A stretch of 64,000 nucleotides of DNA from Acidimicrobiia bacterium (GCA_029263095.1 JAJCYA010000041.1:36004-100003); one strand, 5' to 3'; counted from the first letter of the stretch, positions 34,784-43,961 are shown. Translations and numbers: made by a program. Notes: generated by a model from the sequence alone, not told the origin.

Positions 34784-35809
34784 GTGAAGGTTGTTGTATT
34801 CACAGGAGTGGGTGAGGTCGAGGTCCGATCGGAACCCTCGCCGACTCCGGGTCCAGATCAGGTGATTGTCGACGTCGGAGCGTGCGGCGTCTGCACATTC
34901 GAGCGGCGACTCTTTGCCGGTGACAAGCAGTGGTATCCGGTTGCGCCGGGCCACGAGGCGGCCGGGGTCATCAGCGCCGTCGGCTCGGCAGTCGAGGGTC
35001 TCTCGGGTTCGCCGGTTGTGGGCGACCGTGTGACCATGGATCTACTGACACGATGCGGGACCTGCGGTCCGTGCCGACGCGGCAAGAGCGCGTTGTGTCG
35101 ATACCGCCAGGGAAGAGTGTTGTCAGACGGCACCGTGTCCTTTGGCGGATTCGCCGATCGCATCGCCATAGATGCCAAGTCGGTGTACCCGGTCGGAGAT
35201 GCGCCGGTTCATCATGCTGCGATGGGCGAACCGTTGGCGTGCTGCATCCACTCGCTGCGCCAGGGCGGTTTCCAGCCCGGCGACCGGGTCGCGATCATCG
35301 GCGGTGGATTCATGGGCCGGCTTCATCTTGCGCTGGCTCGTCTCGGTGGAGCTTCTAGCATCGGCGTCATCGACATTTCGCAGGAGCGACTCGATCTCGC
35401 CAGCGACTTCGGTGCGTCCTGGACCGCCACGCCAGACGAGGCACTCGAGATCGGCGGCAAACAGGACGTCGTCTTCGTGACCGCAATGGCCGGCGTCGAT
35501 CTGGCCGTCGAGATGGCCGATCTGGGCGGAACGGTGGTGTTGTACAGCGCCTTCGACAACGCCTTGCCGGCAACTGTCGGCGCCGACAAGTCACATCGCG
35601 AAGAGGTGGCCATTGTTGGTGCCTTCAGTCAGGAGCCGGAGGACTGGCAGCTCGGTTCCTCATACATCCGGTCTGGAATTCTCCACGATGATCTCGAAGC
35701 CCTGGTAACCGCCCGGTACGACTTCGACACCGTTACCGACGCACTCACGCTCGTCACAACCGAGCCAACGTTTCGCGTCTTCGTCGAGCCGCCGACGCCA
35801 GATGACTGA
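34784..35809 (+). CDS. Zinc-dependent dehydrogenase (MDR superfamily)
   Basis: 341 residues. The catalytic-zinc Cys lies in GVCTFERRLFAG with PGHEAAGVISA; structural-zinc cysteines are in CGTCGPCRRGKSALC; the Rossmann segment is VAIIGGGFMGRLHLALARLG. The GVCxFERR variant differs from the common GICGTD form and is seen in less studied polyol/sugar dehydrogenase branches. It is the first gene after operator copy 2 and overlaps the FGGY kinase by eight bases, so it probably oxidises the imported alcohol to the ketose-like substrate of the kinase. Confidence 0.86.
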   Translation: MKVVVFTGVGEVEVRSEPSPTPGPDQVIVDVGACGVCTFERRLFAGDKQWYPVAPGHEAAGVISAVGSAVEGLSGSPVVGDRVTMDLLTRCGTCGPCRRGKSALCRYRQGRVLSDGTVSFGGFADRIAIDAKSVYPVGDAPVHHAAMGEPLACCIHSLRQGGFQPGDRVAIIGGGFMGRLHLALARLGGASSIGVIDISQERLDLASDFGASWTATPDEALEIGGKQDVVFVTAMAGVDLAVEMADLGGTVVLYSAFDNALPATVGADKSHREEVAIVGAFSQEPEDWQLGSSYIRSGILHDDLEALVTARYDFDTVTDALTLVTTEPTFRVFVEPPTPDD

Positions 35810-37091
35810 ACCGCTCGTCGTCGGCGTTGACGTTGGGAGCGGTTCGGCCCGGGCTATCGCCCTGACACCTCAGGGCGATGTAGTGGCTTCAGCCTCCGCC
35901 GGATACAACGGATCCGGCCTTCCGGTTGGGGAGGTCGACCCGTTCGTTTGGTTCGAGGGGGCGTTGGCAACGGTGGCGTCGCTCGGAGTCACCCCGGCCG
36001 CCATCTGTATCGGAGGCCACGGGCCAACGACCGTCGCTTCCACAGGAGAGAGAGCTCTGACATTCCGCCATCCTGCCGGAGAGTCGAGCAGTCCACCCGA
36101 GCAGCACGCAGCCCACACCGAGGTGCTGAGGGAGATGTTCGGCAGCGAGGTTCAACCAAGGCAATTGTGGGATTGGGTGCTTGCCCGGATGGGTGCGAGA
36201 TCCGACTCGCAGAGCCTGTGGCCTGGATCGGACCCACTTGCGGAGTTCGGTGAGATCGTTCCGGTGGGGAGTTCGGTGGGTGAGACGGATGGCGGGTTGG
36301 GTCTCCCCTCCGGCATCCGCCTGGTACCGGGAAGCAACGACGCCTATATGACGGCCTGGGCCGGTGGGATCGATGTCCCGGGTCGCGGATTCGATCCGGG
36401 AGGAAGGACGGGTGGTCTAGGAGTGGCCGTCGAATCCGAAGAGCACCATGAGGCCGCCACATATGGGATGCCGAGCGCGGTGACCGGTGTCTACATCGTC
36501 GGTGGTCCTGTGGCAGCCCATGGGGCGCTGCTCGATTGGTGGTCGGGCATCACCGGTCGACGGGTGCCGGAGCTCATCGAGCTGGCGGCGAAGGTCCCTC
36601 CCGGGTCTCTTGGCGTAATGGCTCTTCCGTTTCTCGAGGGAGAGCGTGCACCCCGCTGGAACCCTGATCTGAGCGCCGAGATCGTCGGATTGAGAATCGA
36701 CCACGATGTCGGTGTGATTTCGCGTGCGCTGCTGGAGTCGACGGCGTATGGACTGGGACATATCGCCCAGGGCTTGGCCGGCCAGGGCGTCGTGCTCGAA
36801 CGACTCGTGTGCTCTGGGGGACCGGCGCGCAGCAACCTGTGGACCTCGATAAAGGCTGCAGTCCTCGATGTCCCGATCGACGTCCCATCGTGTGACGAGA
36901 TGGCTTCCTATGGCGCTGCGCTGGGCGCCGGCGCCGCGCTGGGGTGGTGGCCCCGACCCGGCGAGGGCGTATCGGGAGACTGGCCGGTGCCTGAGATGAC
37001 AACGATCGAACCCGAACCACTCGACGTCTACCAAGAGGGTCTGGAGCGCTTCATCCATCTGGGGGACGCTGCCGCGGCGAGGATTGAATAG
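35802..37091 (+). CDS. FGGY family carbohydrate kinase
   Basis: 429 residues, somewhat short for FGGY (usually about 480-520). GVDVGSGSARAIAL is the phosphate-1 motif, GGHGPTTVASTGER the substrate loop, and LPFLEGERAPRWNPDL, LLESTAYGLGHI and CSGGPARSNLW the C-terminal ATP-domain motifs. It resembles xylulokinase and related ketose kinases. The residue after the substrate loop and the domain spacing are unusual, so the sugar cannot be predicted. In context it phosphorylates the product of the upstream dehydrogenase before aldol cleavage. Confidence 0.86.
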   Translation: MTEPLVVGVDVGSGSARAIALTPQGDVVASASAGYNGSGLPVGEVDPFVWFEGALATVASLGVTPAAICIGGHGPTTVASTGERALTFRHPAGESSSPPEQHAAHTEVLREMFGSEVQPRQLWDWVLARMGARSDSQSLWPGSDPLAEFGEIVPVGSSVGETDGGLGLPSGIRLVPGSNDAYMTAWAGGIDVPGRGFDPGGRTGGLGVAVESEEHHEAATYGMPSAVTGVYIVGGPVAAHGALLDWWSGITGRRVPELIELAAKVPPGSLGVMALPFLEGERAPRWNPDLSAEIVGLRIDHDVGVISRALLESTAYGLGHIAQGLAGQGVVLERLVCSGGPARSNLWTSIKAAVLDVPIDVPSCDEMASYGAALGAGAALGWWPRPGEGVSGDWPVPEMTTIEPEPLDVYQEGLERFIHLGDAAAARIE

Positions 37092-37115
37092 GAACGACAA
37101 GGAGACCAACGAATC

Positions 37116-37889
37116 ATGCAACACGTTTCTTCAGCTATTGGTGCCGGCAAGATCCGCCGTGCCTCGAGATTCATCCAGAAGGACGGACGTGCCCTTCTCG
37201 TCGCGATCGACATGCAGGCGTCTTCGGGTTCCGGACCCGATCTCGACGTGGTCGAGCGCGTTGCCGCAGGCGGCCCCGATGGCATTCTCGCCTCGTGGCA
37301 GGTGGCCCGGCGTTATCCGGAGGCCTTCGCCAAGTCGGGTTTGGTGCTTCGACTCGATGGTGCCCTCACTCAGATGGGCAACTACGCAGCCGGCGATGTG
37401 TTCTCGGTGATGTACAAGGCTGAGCAAGCGGCGGCGATCGGTGCCGATGCCGTGGTCATCATGGCCTTTCCGGGCGCCGATGACGAAGAGCTGTCGCTGC
37501 GCCGCCTTGCGGCTCTAGTCGCAGAAGCCGAGATGATCGGCATGCCGGTGATCGCCGAGTCGATTCCGGGAACCTGGGCCAAGACAGTGCCGTGGGACGC
37601 CGAGCACATCAGCAAGGCCGCTCGAATCTGTGTCGAGATCGGGGCCGATGCCATCAAGACCATGACGCCCCCCGACGTCGCTGATCTGTCGGTGGTTGTC
37701 GAGAATTGCGAGGCTCCGCTCTTCGTACTCGGCGGTCCGAAGATGGAAACGGAAGCCGAAGCCGTGCAGTACGCCGCCGACGTTGTGGCCGCCGGAGCAT
37801 CGGGAGTCGCGTTCGGGCGTAACTGCTGGGGTGCCGAGGACCCGACCGAGATGGTGCGACAATTGCGCCAGGCAGTGCACGGCGCCTAG
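37116..37889 (+). CDS. Class I aldolase of the DeoC/FbaB (DhnA/LsrF) family
   Basis: 257 residues, single-domain TIM barrel. RALLVAIDMQASSG, VMYKAEQAAAIGADAVVIMAF, and the Schiff-base lysine in GADAIKTMTPPDVADL followed by LFVLGGPKMETEAEA and ASGVAFGRNCWG (phosphate site) place it with archaeal-type fructose-bisphosphate aldolase and LsrF-like aldolases. It should split a phosphorylated ketose into a triose phosphate and an aldehyde, matching the kinase before it. Start ATG 37116 follows AAGGAG after a 24-base gap. Confidence 0.85.
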   Translation: MQHVSSAIGAGKIRRASRFIQKDGRALLVAIDMQASSGSGPDLDVVERVAAGGPDGILASWQVARRYPEAFAKSGLVLRLDGALTQMGNYAAGDVFSVMYKAEQAAAIGADAVVIMAFPGADDEELSLRRLAALVAEAEMIGMPVIAESIPGTWAKTVPWDAEHISKAARICVEIGADAIKTMTPPDVADLSVVVENCEAPLFVLGGPKMETEAEAVQYAADVVAAGASGVAFGRNCWGAEDPTEMVRQLRQAVHGA

Positions 37890-37901
37890 AGCAAGGACCG
37901 T

Positions 37902-37925
37902 CGGCCCGCCTGCACAGGCGGGCCG
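37902..37925 (+). terminator. Strong GC hairpin without a U-run
   Basis: An 11-bp perfect stem (CGGCCCGCCTG/CAGGCGGGCCG, two-base loop) follows the aldolase stop. The sequence after it, GCTCTTCAC, is not a U-tract, so it may slow or partly end transcription, or protect the upstream RNA, rather than act as a full terminator. Confidence 0.5.
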
Positions 37926-37956
37926 GCTCTTCACAGGGGGAGAAAGGAGACCGACA

Positions 37957-38475
37957 TTGGTTTCCGAATTGGAGGGCGCCGCCGACCTCTGCCAAGAGGT
38001 GATGTCCGGAATGACGTTCGGCATTGCCGTGATGACGCTCGTCGACACCGACGGGCAACCCCACGGCATGACCATCTCGTCGCTGGCACCGCTTTCGGCA
38101 GATCCTCCGACTGTATTGATGCGGATAGGTCAGGCAGCCTCTTCCCGACCGTTCTTGGTCCCTGGTCGTCGGCTTTGCGCGAACGTGCTGGCCGCCGACC
38201 AGGTGCCCCAGTCGATGGGGTTTGCCTTCGGGAGTGAGGATCCGTTTGAGGCCTTCGACTGGGAGCCGACTGCCGACGGCACGCCGGTGCTCGTCGGAAC
38301 GGCAGCCCATCTGCTGTGCGAGGTTGAGCGCGTGGTAGACCATCACGATGTCAGCGTGGTGTTTGCGAGTGTGATCGGCGGATCGCTGGACAAAGACGAG
38401 TCTTTGATCTACCGACGCAAGACCTACTACCGCGGATTGCTACCGGTAGAACCGGGGGCAACCGGCAACTGGTGA
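37957..38475 (+). CDS. Flavin reductase domain protein
   Basis: 172 residues of the flavin-reductase-like split-barrel type (DIM6/NTAB). GMTFGIAVMTLVDTDGQPHGMTISSL at the start and CEVERVVDHHDVSVVFASVIGG near the end are typical. Start is TTG 37957 with AAAGGAGA upstream; a longer open frame overlaps the aldolase. It could feed reduced flavin to a monooxygenase or oxidoreductase, but no such partner is in this operon, so its role here is unclear. Confidence 0.8.
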   Translation: MVSELEGAADLCQEVMSGMTFGIAVMTLVDTDGQPHGMTISSLAPLSADPPTVLMRIGQAASSRPFLVPGRRLCANVLAADQVPQSMGFAFGSEDPFEAFDWEPTADGTPVLVGTAAHLLCEVERVVDHHDVSVVFASVIGGSLDKDESLIYRRKTYYRGLLPVEPGATGNW

Positions 38476-38495
38476 TTTGGCCGCTGTGGGCGAGT

Positions 38496-38512
38496 GGTCT
38501 GACCCTTGGACC
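38496..38512. promoter_or_regulatory. Operator copy 3, upstream of VOC-gntR genes
   Basis: GGTCTGACCCTTGGACC, within TGGTC-N9-GACCA, a perfect inverted repeat 33 bases before the VOC gene start. It would make the regulator gene autoregulated. Confidence 0.72.
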
Positions 38513-38545
38513 ACGGCGACTACAGTTGGCTACGGGAGGCCAATC

Positions 38546-39031
38546 GTGAGTGAAGACGCCGTGTACGACGTCGGTCCCGGCAGGCCGCGATGGACGCACA
38601 TCGCTCTACGGGTCGGTGACATCGAAGAATCAGTTACCTGGTACGAACGCTTTACTCCGTTGCGAGTATTGCGGCGGAGCACAGACGACTACGGCGTTGG
38701 TGTCTGGCTGGCCGATCCGGCCGATTCGTCGCAGCCGTTCGTCCTTGGCTTGTCGCAATTCGATCCCGAAGCCGATCCCTTCGGTTTTGCACCTCCGACG
38801 GTTCTCGGTCCGTACGCCCACCTCGGGTTCGAGGTCGAGAGCAGGGAGGAGGTGGATGTTGCTGCCGATTTGGCTCGAGTCGATGGGACCTTGACGTTCC
38901 CTCCGACCCAGATGCCGGAGCCGATCGGATACATCTGCTTTGTCGAGGATCCCGATGGCAACACAGTGGAGTTCTCATTTGACCAGGGGATGTATGCCGC
39001 GGTTCGTGACACGTGGGGAGGAGATTGGTGA
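38546..39031 (+). CDS. VOC (glyoxalase/dioxygenase superfamily) protein
   Basis: 161 residues with paired beta-alpha-beta modules: WTHIALRVGDIEESVTWYERF at the start, PYAHLGFEVES in the middle and GYICFVEDPDGNTVEFSF at the end. The metal positions fit His/Glu of the vicinal-oxygen-chelate fold. Relatives are glyoxalases, epimerases and dioxygenases. Start GTG 38546 has GGGAGG upstream, and the stop overlaps the gntR start as GTGA. It may detoxify or epimerise a pathway intermediate, or act as a ligand sensor partner; function unknown. Confidence 0.8.
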   Translation: MSEDAVYDVGPGRPRWTHIALRVGDIEESVTWYERFTPLRVLRRSTDDYGVGVWLADPADSSQPFVLGLSQFDPEADPFGFAPPTVLGPYAHLGFEVESREEVDVAADLARVDGTLTFPPTQMPEPIGYICFVEDPDGNTVEFSFDQGMYAAVRDTWGGDW

Positions 39032-39801
39032 GCCAGCAGCAACGACCCTTCGAGCCCTTCGAGCGCACCACGGTGTCGGAGCGGGTTCGTGACGACATCC
39101 ACAACCGGATCGTCAGCGGCGAGATCCAGCCCGGGAGCCAGCTGGCCGCCGAGCGCGCCTTGGCCGAGCAGTTCGGAGTGGCGAGAACGTCGGTGCGGGA
39201 GGCGATCCAGGCACTCGTGGCTTTGGGTGCCATAGAACGGCGCGGCAACCGCTCATACGTCGTGGAGCAGATTCCCGGTTCGGCGTTGCCTGCCGCAGAC
39301 GGTGGCAAGAAGAAGATGCGGTCTCTTCTGGAGGCGAGGCGGGTGCTCGAACTGTCACTCTTCGAGCTGGCAGCGTCACGGGCGACGTCTCGCGAACGCA
39401 ACGACGTGTTCGACCTGGCGCGCCAGCCCGCACCTACCGACTTCGAGGAGTTCAACCTCATCGACCGGCAGTTCCACGCCACGATCGCCGGCGCCTGCGC
39501 CAACCCGGTCCTGGTGGAGGTGTACGGGAGAGTGCTCGAAACGCTCGTTCAGGCAGACTTGTCGGCAGAGCTGATTCTGGGGATCAGCGAGGGTGCCGAT
39601 CCCGCCACGGCCATCACCCACGCCGCCAACGAGCACAGGGCGATTGCTGAGGCGTTCGTCGCCCGCGATGTCCCCGGCATGCTCGAGGCCGTCGAGGAGC
39701 ATCTCGGTCATGTCGAGGGGAGGATGAGCCTGATGAGCCGGATGAGCCGGCGCCAGCAGCCGTTCGACGCTTCCCAATCTCAGCACTCGGTCGGCCTCTA
39801 G
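39028..39801 (+). CDS. GntR family regulator with FCD ligand domain
   Basis: 257 residues. The winged HTH (residues about 15-85) contains LAAERALAEQFGVARTSVRE and GAIERRGNRSYVV. The C-terminal FCD domain has LLEARRVLELSLFELAA, FHATIAGACANPVLVEVY and EHRAIAEAFVARD with the metal/ligand His positions. FCD regulators commonly bind TGGTnnnACCA-like sites, close to the TGGTCTGACC element found four times in this region. I infer that this protein binds those four copies and derepresses them when the substrate or an intermediate is present. GTG start at 39028 with GGAGGAG upstream. Confidence 0.88.
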   Translation: MSQQQRPFEPFERTTVSERVRDDIHNRIVSGEIQPGSQLAAERALAEQFGVARTSVREAIQALVALGAIERRGNRSYVVEQIPGSALPAADGGKKKMRSLLEARRVLELSLFELAASRATSRERNDVFDLARQPAPTDFEEFNLIDRQFHATIAGACANPVLVEVYGRVLETLVQADLSAELILGISEGADPATAITHAANEHRAIAEAFVARDVPGMLEAVEEHLGHVEGRMSLMSRMSRRQQPFDASQSQHSVGL

Positions 39802-39861
39802 CAACAGCTGCCGATCGGGGTGGACGGTTCTGTGAGGATTGGCTATCGTGACCGTAGTGTT

Positions 39862-39878
39862 GGTCTGACCATCAGTCC
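39862..39878. promoter_or_regulatory. Operator copy 4, upstream of first BMP transporter
   Basis: GGTCTGACCATCAGTCC, one mismatch from the shared pattern in the last half-site. It lies 134 bases before the lipoprotein gene and 60 bases after the gntR stop. Confidence 0.65.
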
Positions 39879-40012
39879 AATCACCAGAAAACGCCCGATT
39901 GGAGAACGAGGGATACTCGCTCACCGACGGACCGGTCCCAGATCACGGGTACCGATGCGACGGGTCTTCGAACCGAATCGTCCAAGAGTCGATTCAGGGG
40001 AGGTACGAATTC

Positions 40013-41158
40013 ATGAGAGACAGGACACGACTGAGAGCGGTGTTTGCATTGGTGGCAGTCTTGGCTCTGGTCGCAGCAGCCTGTGGCGACGACGACGCCG
40101 CCACGACGACGGCGGGCGACACGGTCGCGACGACGGCGGCTCCGGCGACGACCGCGGCTCCGGCAACTACGTCGGCTCCACAGCCGGAGTTTGCCGATTT
40201 CAATGGTGACGGCAAGGTGATCATCGGCGTGGCGACCGACGGGGCGCGCGACGATGGTTCCTATTACCAGACACTCGTCGAGACAGTTGAGGAGATTTCG
40301 GCCACAAACGGATTCGAGGCTCCGATCATCGTCGACTTGATCGATCCGGCGAACGCCGACGCTGAGCTCGAGGCGCTGGCCCAACAGGGAGTCGACGTGA
40401 TCGCCGTTGGTTCCAGTGCCCTCGCTGAGGGTCTTCCGGCACTGGCGCTCGAGTACGACGAGATCTACTGGTACTGCAATTGCGGCTCAGGTTCCCCGGC
40501 TGCCGAGGGAATCATGAAGAGTTCGGACAGCGGTGCCGAGCTGTGGATCTCCGGTGGTTATGCGGCCGGCTTGCTGCTGCAAGATGCGGGCGGCGACAGC
40601 GCAGTGTTTATCGGATGCTGCGATCTCAACTTCGAGGTCGAGTCGTTCAACGGTCTTGTCCTCGGTCTGCAGATGGTGGATCCGTCATTCACGGCGACGT
40701 ACGTGCCGACCGGGAACTTTCCGTTCGATTTCAACAACACCGCAGGCGCGACGGAGGCATATGCCGCCGCTATCGCGGAGGGTGCCGACGTCGTTGTGCC
40801 GTTCCTGGGCGATGCTCATGAGCCCATCGTCCAGCTCGCCAACGAAGATGGTCTGATCGTGATGACGGTCGGTCCGTCGGACGGTTGTGAGCGCGACGAT
40901 CTCGACTACGACTTCGTGGTCAAGTTCTCGGCTGGCGACTACGTGAGGCCCGTCTTCGACGACATCCTCAGTGGTGTGGCCGAGGAGGGCGGTATCCGTA
41001 ACTTCACCGTCGGTATCGACGATGAAGTCGGAGCCGAGTTCTGTGACGGCGCCACCGCGGCGCAGGTCGATATGCTCGATGCCCTCAACGCACAGATCGG
41101 CGCCGGCGATTTCGGCGATGAGATCTTTGCGATCTTGTCTGACGCATACGGCTTCTAA
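40013..41158 (+). CDS. BMP-type ABC transporter substrate-binding lipoprotein
   Basis: 381 residues. The signal peptide ends in a lipobox with Cys24 (LVAAACGDDD), followed by a Thr/Ala-rich linker to about residue 58. The mature part is a type I periplasmic-binding fold: KVIIGVATDGARDDGSYYQ, ALAQQGVDVIAVGSSA and the C-terminal FTVGIDDEVGAEFCD. BMP-family proteins usually bind nucleosides or autoinducer-like sugars. It contains internal CNCGSG and GCCD segments that are unusual for the family. ATG 40013 follows GGGGAGG. It is first in a complete importer operon under operator copy 4. Confidence 0.86.
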   Translation: MRDRTRLRAVFALVAVLALVAAACGDDDAATTTAGDTVATTAAPATTAAPATTSAPQPEFADFNGDGKVIIGVATDGARDDGSYYQTLVETVEEISATNGFEAPIIVDLIDPANADAELEALAQQGVDVIAVGSSALAEGLPALALEYDEIYWYCNCGSGSPAAEGIMKSSDSGAELWISGGYAAGLLLQDAGGDSAVFIGCCDLNFEVESFNGLVLGLQMVDPSFTATYVPTGNFPFDFNNTAGATEAYAAAIAEGADVVVPFLGDAHEPIVQLANEDGLIVMTVGPSDGCERDDLDYDFVVKFSAGDYVRPVFDDILSGVAEEGGIRNFTVGIDDEVGAEFCDGATAAQVDMLDALNAQIGAGDFGDEIFAILSDAYGF

Positions 41159-41182
41159 GCCGCTGACGGACTGAACACGATT

Positions 41183-41215
41183 CGCAAAGGGCACCCCATG
41201 TGGGTGCCCTTTGCG
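41183..41215 (+). terminator. Intercistronic hairpin after BMP gene 1
   Basis: A perfect 14-bp stem (CGCAAAGGGCACCC/GGGTGCCCTTTGCG) with loop CATGT lies between the binding-protein and ATPase genes, with no U-run. Such hairpins reduce readthrough and raise the amount of binding protein relative to the membrane complex. Confidence 0.6.
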
Positions 41216-41238
41216 GGTCAAGATCAGGGGATCGACCG

Positions 41239-42828
41239 ATGGATGGGCACAACATGACGAGCGGCGAACCGCCGATCCTGCTCGAGCTACGCGGCATGAC
41301 CAAGCGGTACGGGCCGGTGATCGCTTGTGACGACGTCGCCTTCTCACTGCGGCGCGGTGAGATCCACGGTGTGCTCGGAGAAAACGGCGCAGGCAAGTCC
41401 ACTCTCATGAAGATGCTCATCGGCCTGGCGCTACCCGACGGCGGGACCATTCGAATGGATGGCGAGCCCTGCAGGATCGTCGACCCGATTCAGGCCGCGT
41501 CCCTCGGCATAGGCATGGTGCACCAGCACTACAGCCTCGTCGACGCCCTCACGGTGTGGGAGAACGTCGCCCTAGGCGAAAAGGGCTCTCTGGCTCGAGA
41601 GACGACCCGGGACCGGGTTGTCGGGATCAGCCAGCGATACGGTCTCGAAGTAGATCCCGACGCCCCTGTCAGGGACCTGACCGCGGGACTCCGCCAGCGA
41701 GTAGAGATAATCAAATGCCTGCGGCACGAGCCGCGTATCCTCATCCTCGACGAACCGACCTCCGTATTGACACCCGAGGAATCGGAGCAGTTGTTCGAGG
41801 TTCTGGGTGAGGGTGTGCGACGCGAAGGGTGGGCCGTCGCACTGGTGAGCCACAAGTTGGATGAAGTTCTTCAGGCCACCGACCGAATCACGATCATGCG
41901 CGACGGCAGGGTCGTCGAACAGGTGGTGACAGCCGAGGCCGACGCATCCTCGCTGGCTCGTGCGATGGTGGGCCGGCCGGTGACGCTCCGAGCCGGGGCG
42001 GCGGCGATCGGCGGTTCGGTCGAGCAGATCGTTGCAGGTCCGGGGCATGAGGTGTCGTCCGATGGACGGCCGCCACTCCTCGAGATTGCCGATGCCACCC
42101 TCCGTGCACCCGATGGCGCCGTTCTCCTGGATGGGCTGTCGCTCGAGGTTCGGCCCGGCGAGATCGTCGGCGTCGCCGGTGTCGAAGGAAATGGGCAGAC
42201 CCCCATCAGTCGTGTGTTATCGAGTCTGTTGACGCTCGACGCGGGTCGGGTGATGGTGGAAGGCGCCCCCATACCCACCGGGAAAGCAGGCGCTATGGCG
42301 GCGGCCGGCATTGTGGTCATTCCGGCGGATCGGCATGCATCGGGTTGTGTGCCGGAAATGTCGGTCGCCGAGAACCTCGCGCTCTCATCGATGCCCAAGA
42401 TGGCGACTCGGGGGATTCTGCGTCGTGACGAAATCAACGCACATGCCCTCCGTCTGATAGACGAGTTCGACATTCACGTTTCCAGCCCGGATGCTCTCCT
42501 CGGAGAGCTCTCGGGGGGTAATCAGCAACGCGTGGTGTTGGCTCGGGCAATGTCGGTCGACCCCAAGGTGCTGGTGGCCCACCAACCGACCCGGGGTCTG
42601 GACGTCGGAGCCATCGAGTACATCGGCGAGCGACTGCGAGCAGCCGCCGACGGCGGCATAGGGGTGCTGCTGATCTCGACCGATCTCGGCGAAATCGCTG
42701 CTTTGACCGATCGGATCGTCGTCATCTATCGGGGCGCCATCATCGGCGAAATGGCCCGATCCGAACTCGATATCGAGCACCTCGGCCTTCTCCTCGGTGG
42801 CTCGGTCGAAGCCGAGGGAGCCGCATGA
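41239..42828 (+). CDS. ABC transporter ATP-binding protein (two ATPase domains, NupO/YufO-like)
   Basis: 529 residues with two tandem ATPase domains. Domain 1 has Walker A GENGAGKSTL (about residues 48-57), Q-loop HQHYSLVDALTVWENV and Walker B ILILDEPTS. Domain 2 has the degenerate Walker A GVEGNGQTPIS and the signature LSGGNQQRVVLARA with VLVAHQPTRGLD, as in ribose/nucleoside importers of this class. Start ATG 41239 follows AGGGGA. The stop overlaps the permease start as ATGA. Confidence 0.9.
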   Translation: MDGHNMTSGEPPILLELRGMTKRYGPVIACDDVAFSLRRGEIHGVLGENGAGKSTLMKMLIGLALPDGGTIRMDGEPCRIVDPIQAASLGIGMVHQHYSLVDALTVWENVALGEKGSLARETTRDRVVGISQRYGLEVDPDAPVRDLTAGLRQRVEIIKCLRHEPRILILDEPTSVLTPEESEQLFEVLGEGVRREGWAVALVSHKLDEVLQATDRITIMRDGRVVEQVVTAEADASSLARAMVGRPVTLRAGAAAIGGSVEQIVAGPGHEVSSDGRPPLLEIADATLRAPDGAVLLDGLSLEVRPGEIVGVAGVEGNGQTPISRVLSSLLTLDAGRVMVEGAPIPTGKAGAMAAAGIVVIPADRHASGCVPEMSVAENLALSSMPKMATRGILRRDEINAHALRLIDEFDIHVSSPDALLGELSGGNQQRVVLARAMSVDPKVLVAHQPTRGLDVGAIEYIGERLRAAADGGIGVLLISTDLGEIAALTDRIVVIYRGAIIGEMARSELDIEHLGLLLGGSVEAEGAA

Positions 42829-43958
42829 GCGAGCTCAAGGCCCCTCCCCAGCAGATTCCCGACCCAGAGATGGCTGATCAGCGATGGCGTTCGGTGCTGG
42901 AGATGGCTTCCCTGTACGTGCTGAGCATCGGAGGTGCGCTCTTCATTTCGGCTCTGTTGGTAGCGATGACGGGCAGCTCGTGGCAGAAGGTGTTCGGCGC
43001 TCTGCTCGATGGGGCCTTTCTTGCCCCCGGCCGATGGGGCGAGACGCTGACAGTGGCGGCACCCATGCTGCTGGTGGCCCTTGGCATGGTCATCGGCGTT
43101 AAGGCCGGCCTGTTCAACATCGGCCAGGAGGGCCAGCTCCTGATGGGGGCCATGGCCATGGCATTCGTGGGCACCAAGCTCGATGGCCCGGGGGTGCTCC
43201 TCCTCATCGGAGGTCTTGCTCTCGGCATGATCGCGGGCGGCGGATATGCAGCATTGGCAGCGGTGATGCGGTTCAGACGCGGCGTGCCTGAGGTCATTTC
43301 GACTCTGTTGCTGGTGTTCATCGCCTTCCAGATCATCGGATTCGCGGTCACGACGGATTGGGTACTGCGCGATCTCGATCCCAACCGACCGTCGCGGGCT
43401 TCGACGAGCGCCCCACTCCCCGACGATGTCCATCTGCCGATCGTGCACATCTTCGGCAACGAGTTCCCGATCGGGATCATCGTCGCCCTGCTACTGGCCG
43501 GGTTCGTAGCCTTCATGCTGGGGCGGACCCTATGGGGATTCAGGATCCGGCTGCTCGGCCACAACCCGCGTGTCGCCCAGAAGACCGGCGTCGCCGCATC
43601 GCGGATGGGCACGTGGGCGCTGTTTCTCTCCGGTGCATTTGCCGGACTGGCGGGGGCCGTGATGCTCGCCGGCGGGGGATCGTCGTATAGGCTGACCCCG
43701 GGTTTCTCGACCAACATCGGCTGGCAGGGATTGCTGGTCGCCCTTCTGGCCCAGAGCAGACCGTTGGTGGCGATCCCGATGGCGGTCTTGTTCGCATCCC
43801 TACGCACCGGTGCCAGCTTCCTGGCGGCGACCGGTGTCGATCGCAAGATCGTCGACATCGTGCAGGGCCTGCTGGTACTCGCGTTGCTGATCCCGCCTGC
43901 GGTCCAGTTCATTCGGGAGCGGCGTCGGGCGTTGTCTGCGGCCGGCGAGGAGGCATAG
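42825..43958 (+). CDS. BMP-type ABC transporter permease
   Basis: 377 residues with about ten hydrophobic segments. NIGQEGQLLMGAMAMAF is the characteristic permease motif of nucleoside/BPL-BMP importers, and FRIRLLGHNPRVAQKTGV with GAFAGLAGAVML is the cytoplasmic coupling region. It pairs with the next permease to form a heterodimeric channel energised by the upstream ATPase. Confidence 0.9.
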   Translation: MSELKAPPQQIPDPEMADQRWRSVLEMASLYVLSIGGALFISALLVAMTGSSWQKVFGALLDGAFLAPGRWGETLTVAAPMLLVALGMVIGVKAGLFNIGQEGQLLMGAMAMAFVGTKLDGPGVLLLIGGLALGMIAGGGYAALAAVMRFRRGVPEVISTLLLVFIAFQIIGFAVTTDWVLRDLDPNRPSRASTSAPLPDDVHLPIVHIFGNEFPIGIIVALLLAGFVAFMLGRTLWGFRIRLLGHNPRVAQKTGVAASRMGTWALFLSGAFAGLAGAVMLAGGGSSYRLTPGFSTNIGWQGLLVALLAQSRPLVAIPMAVLFASLRTGASFLAATGVDRKIVDIVQGLLVLALLIPPAVQFIRERRRALSAAGEEA

Positions 43959-43961
43959 CCG

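Noticed and set aside
32578..34803. 741-codon open frame on the minus strand
   Set aside because: It lies opposite the aldehyde dehydrogenase and grdA genes, both with clear motifs; long antisense frames are common in GC-rich DNA, and its product is His/Arg-rich with no known domain.
37902..37925. Classical intrinsic terminator
   Set aside because: The stem is strong but no U-run follows, and a gene with its own ribosome site starts 32 bases later; reported only as a hairpin.
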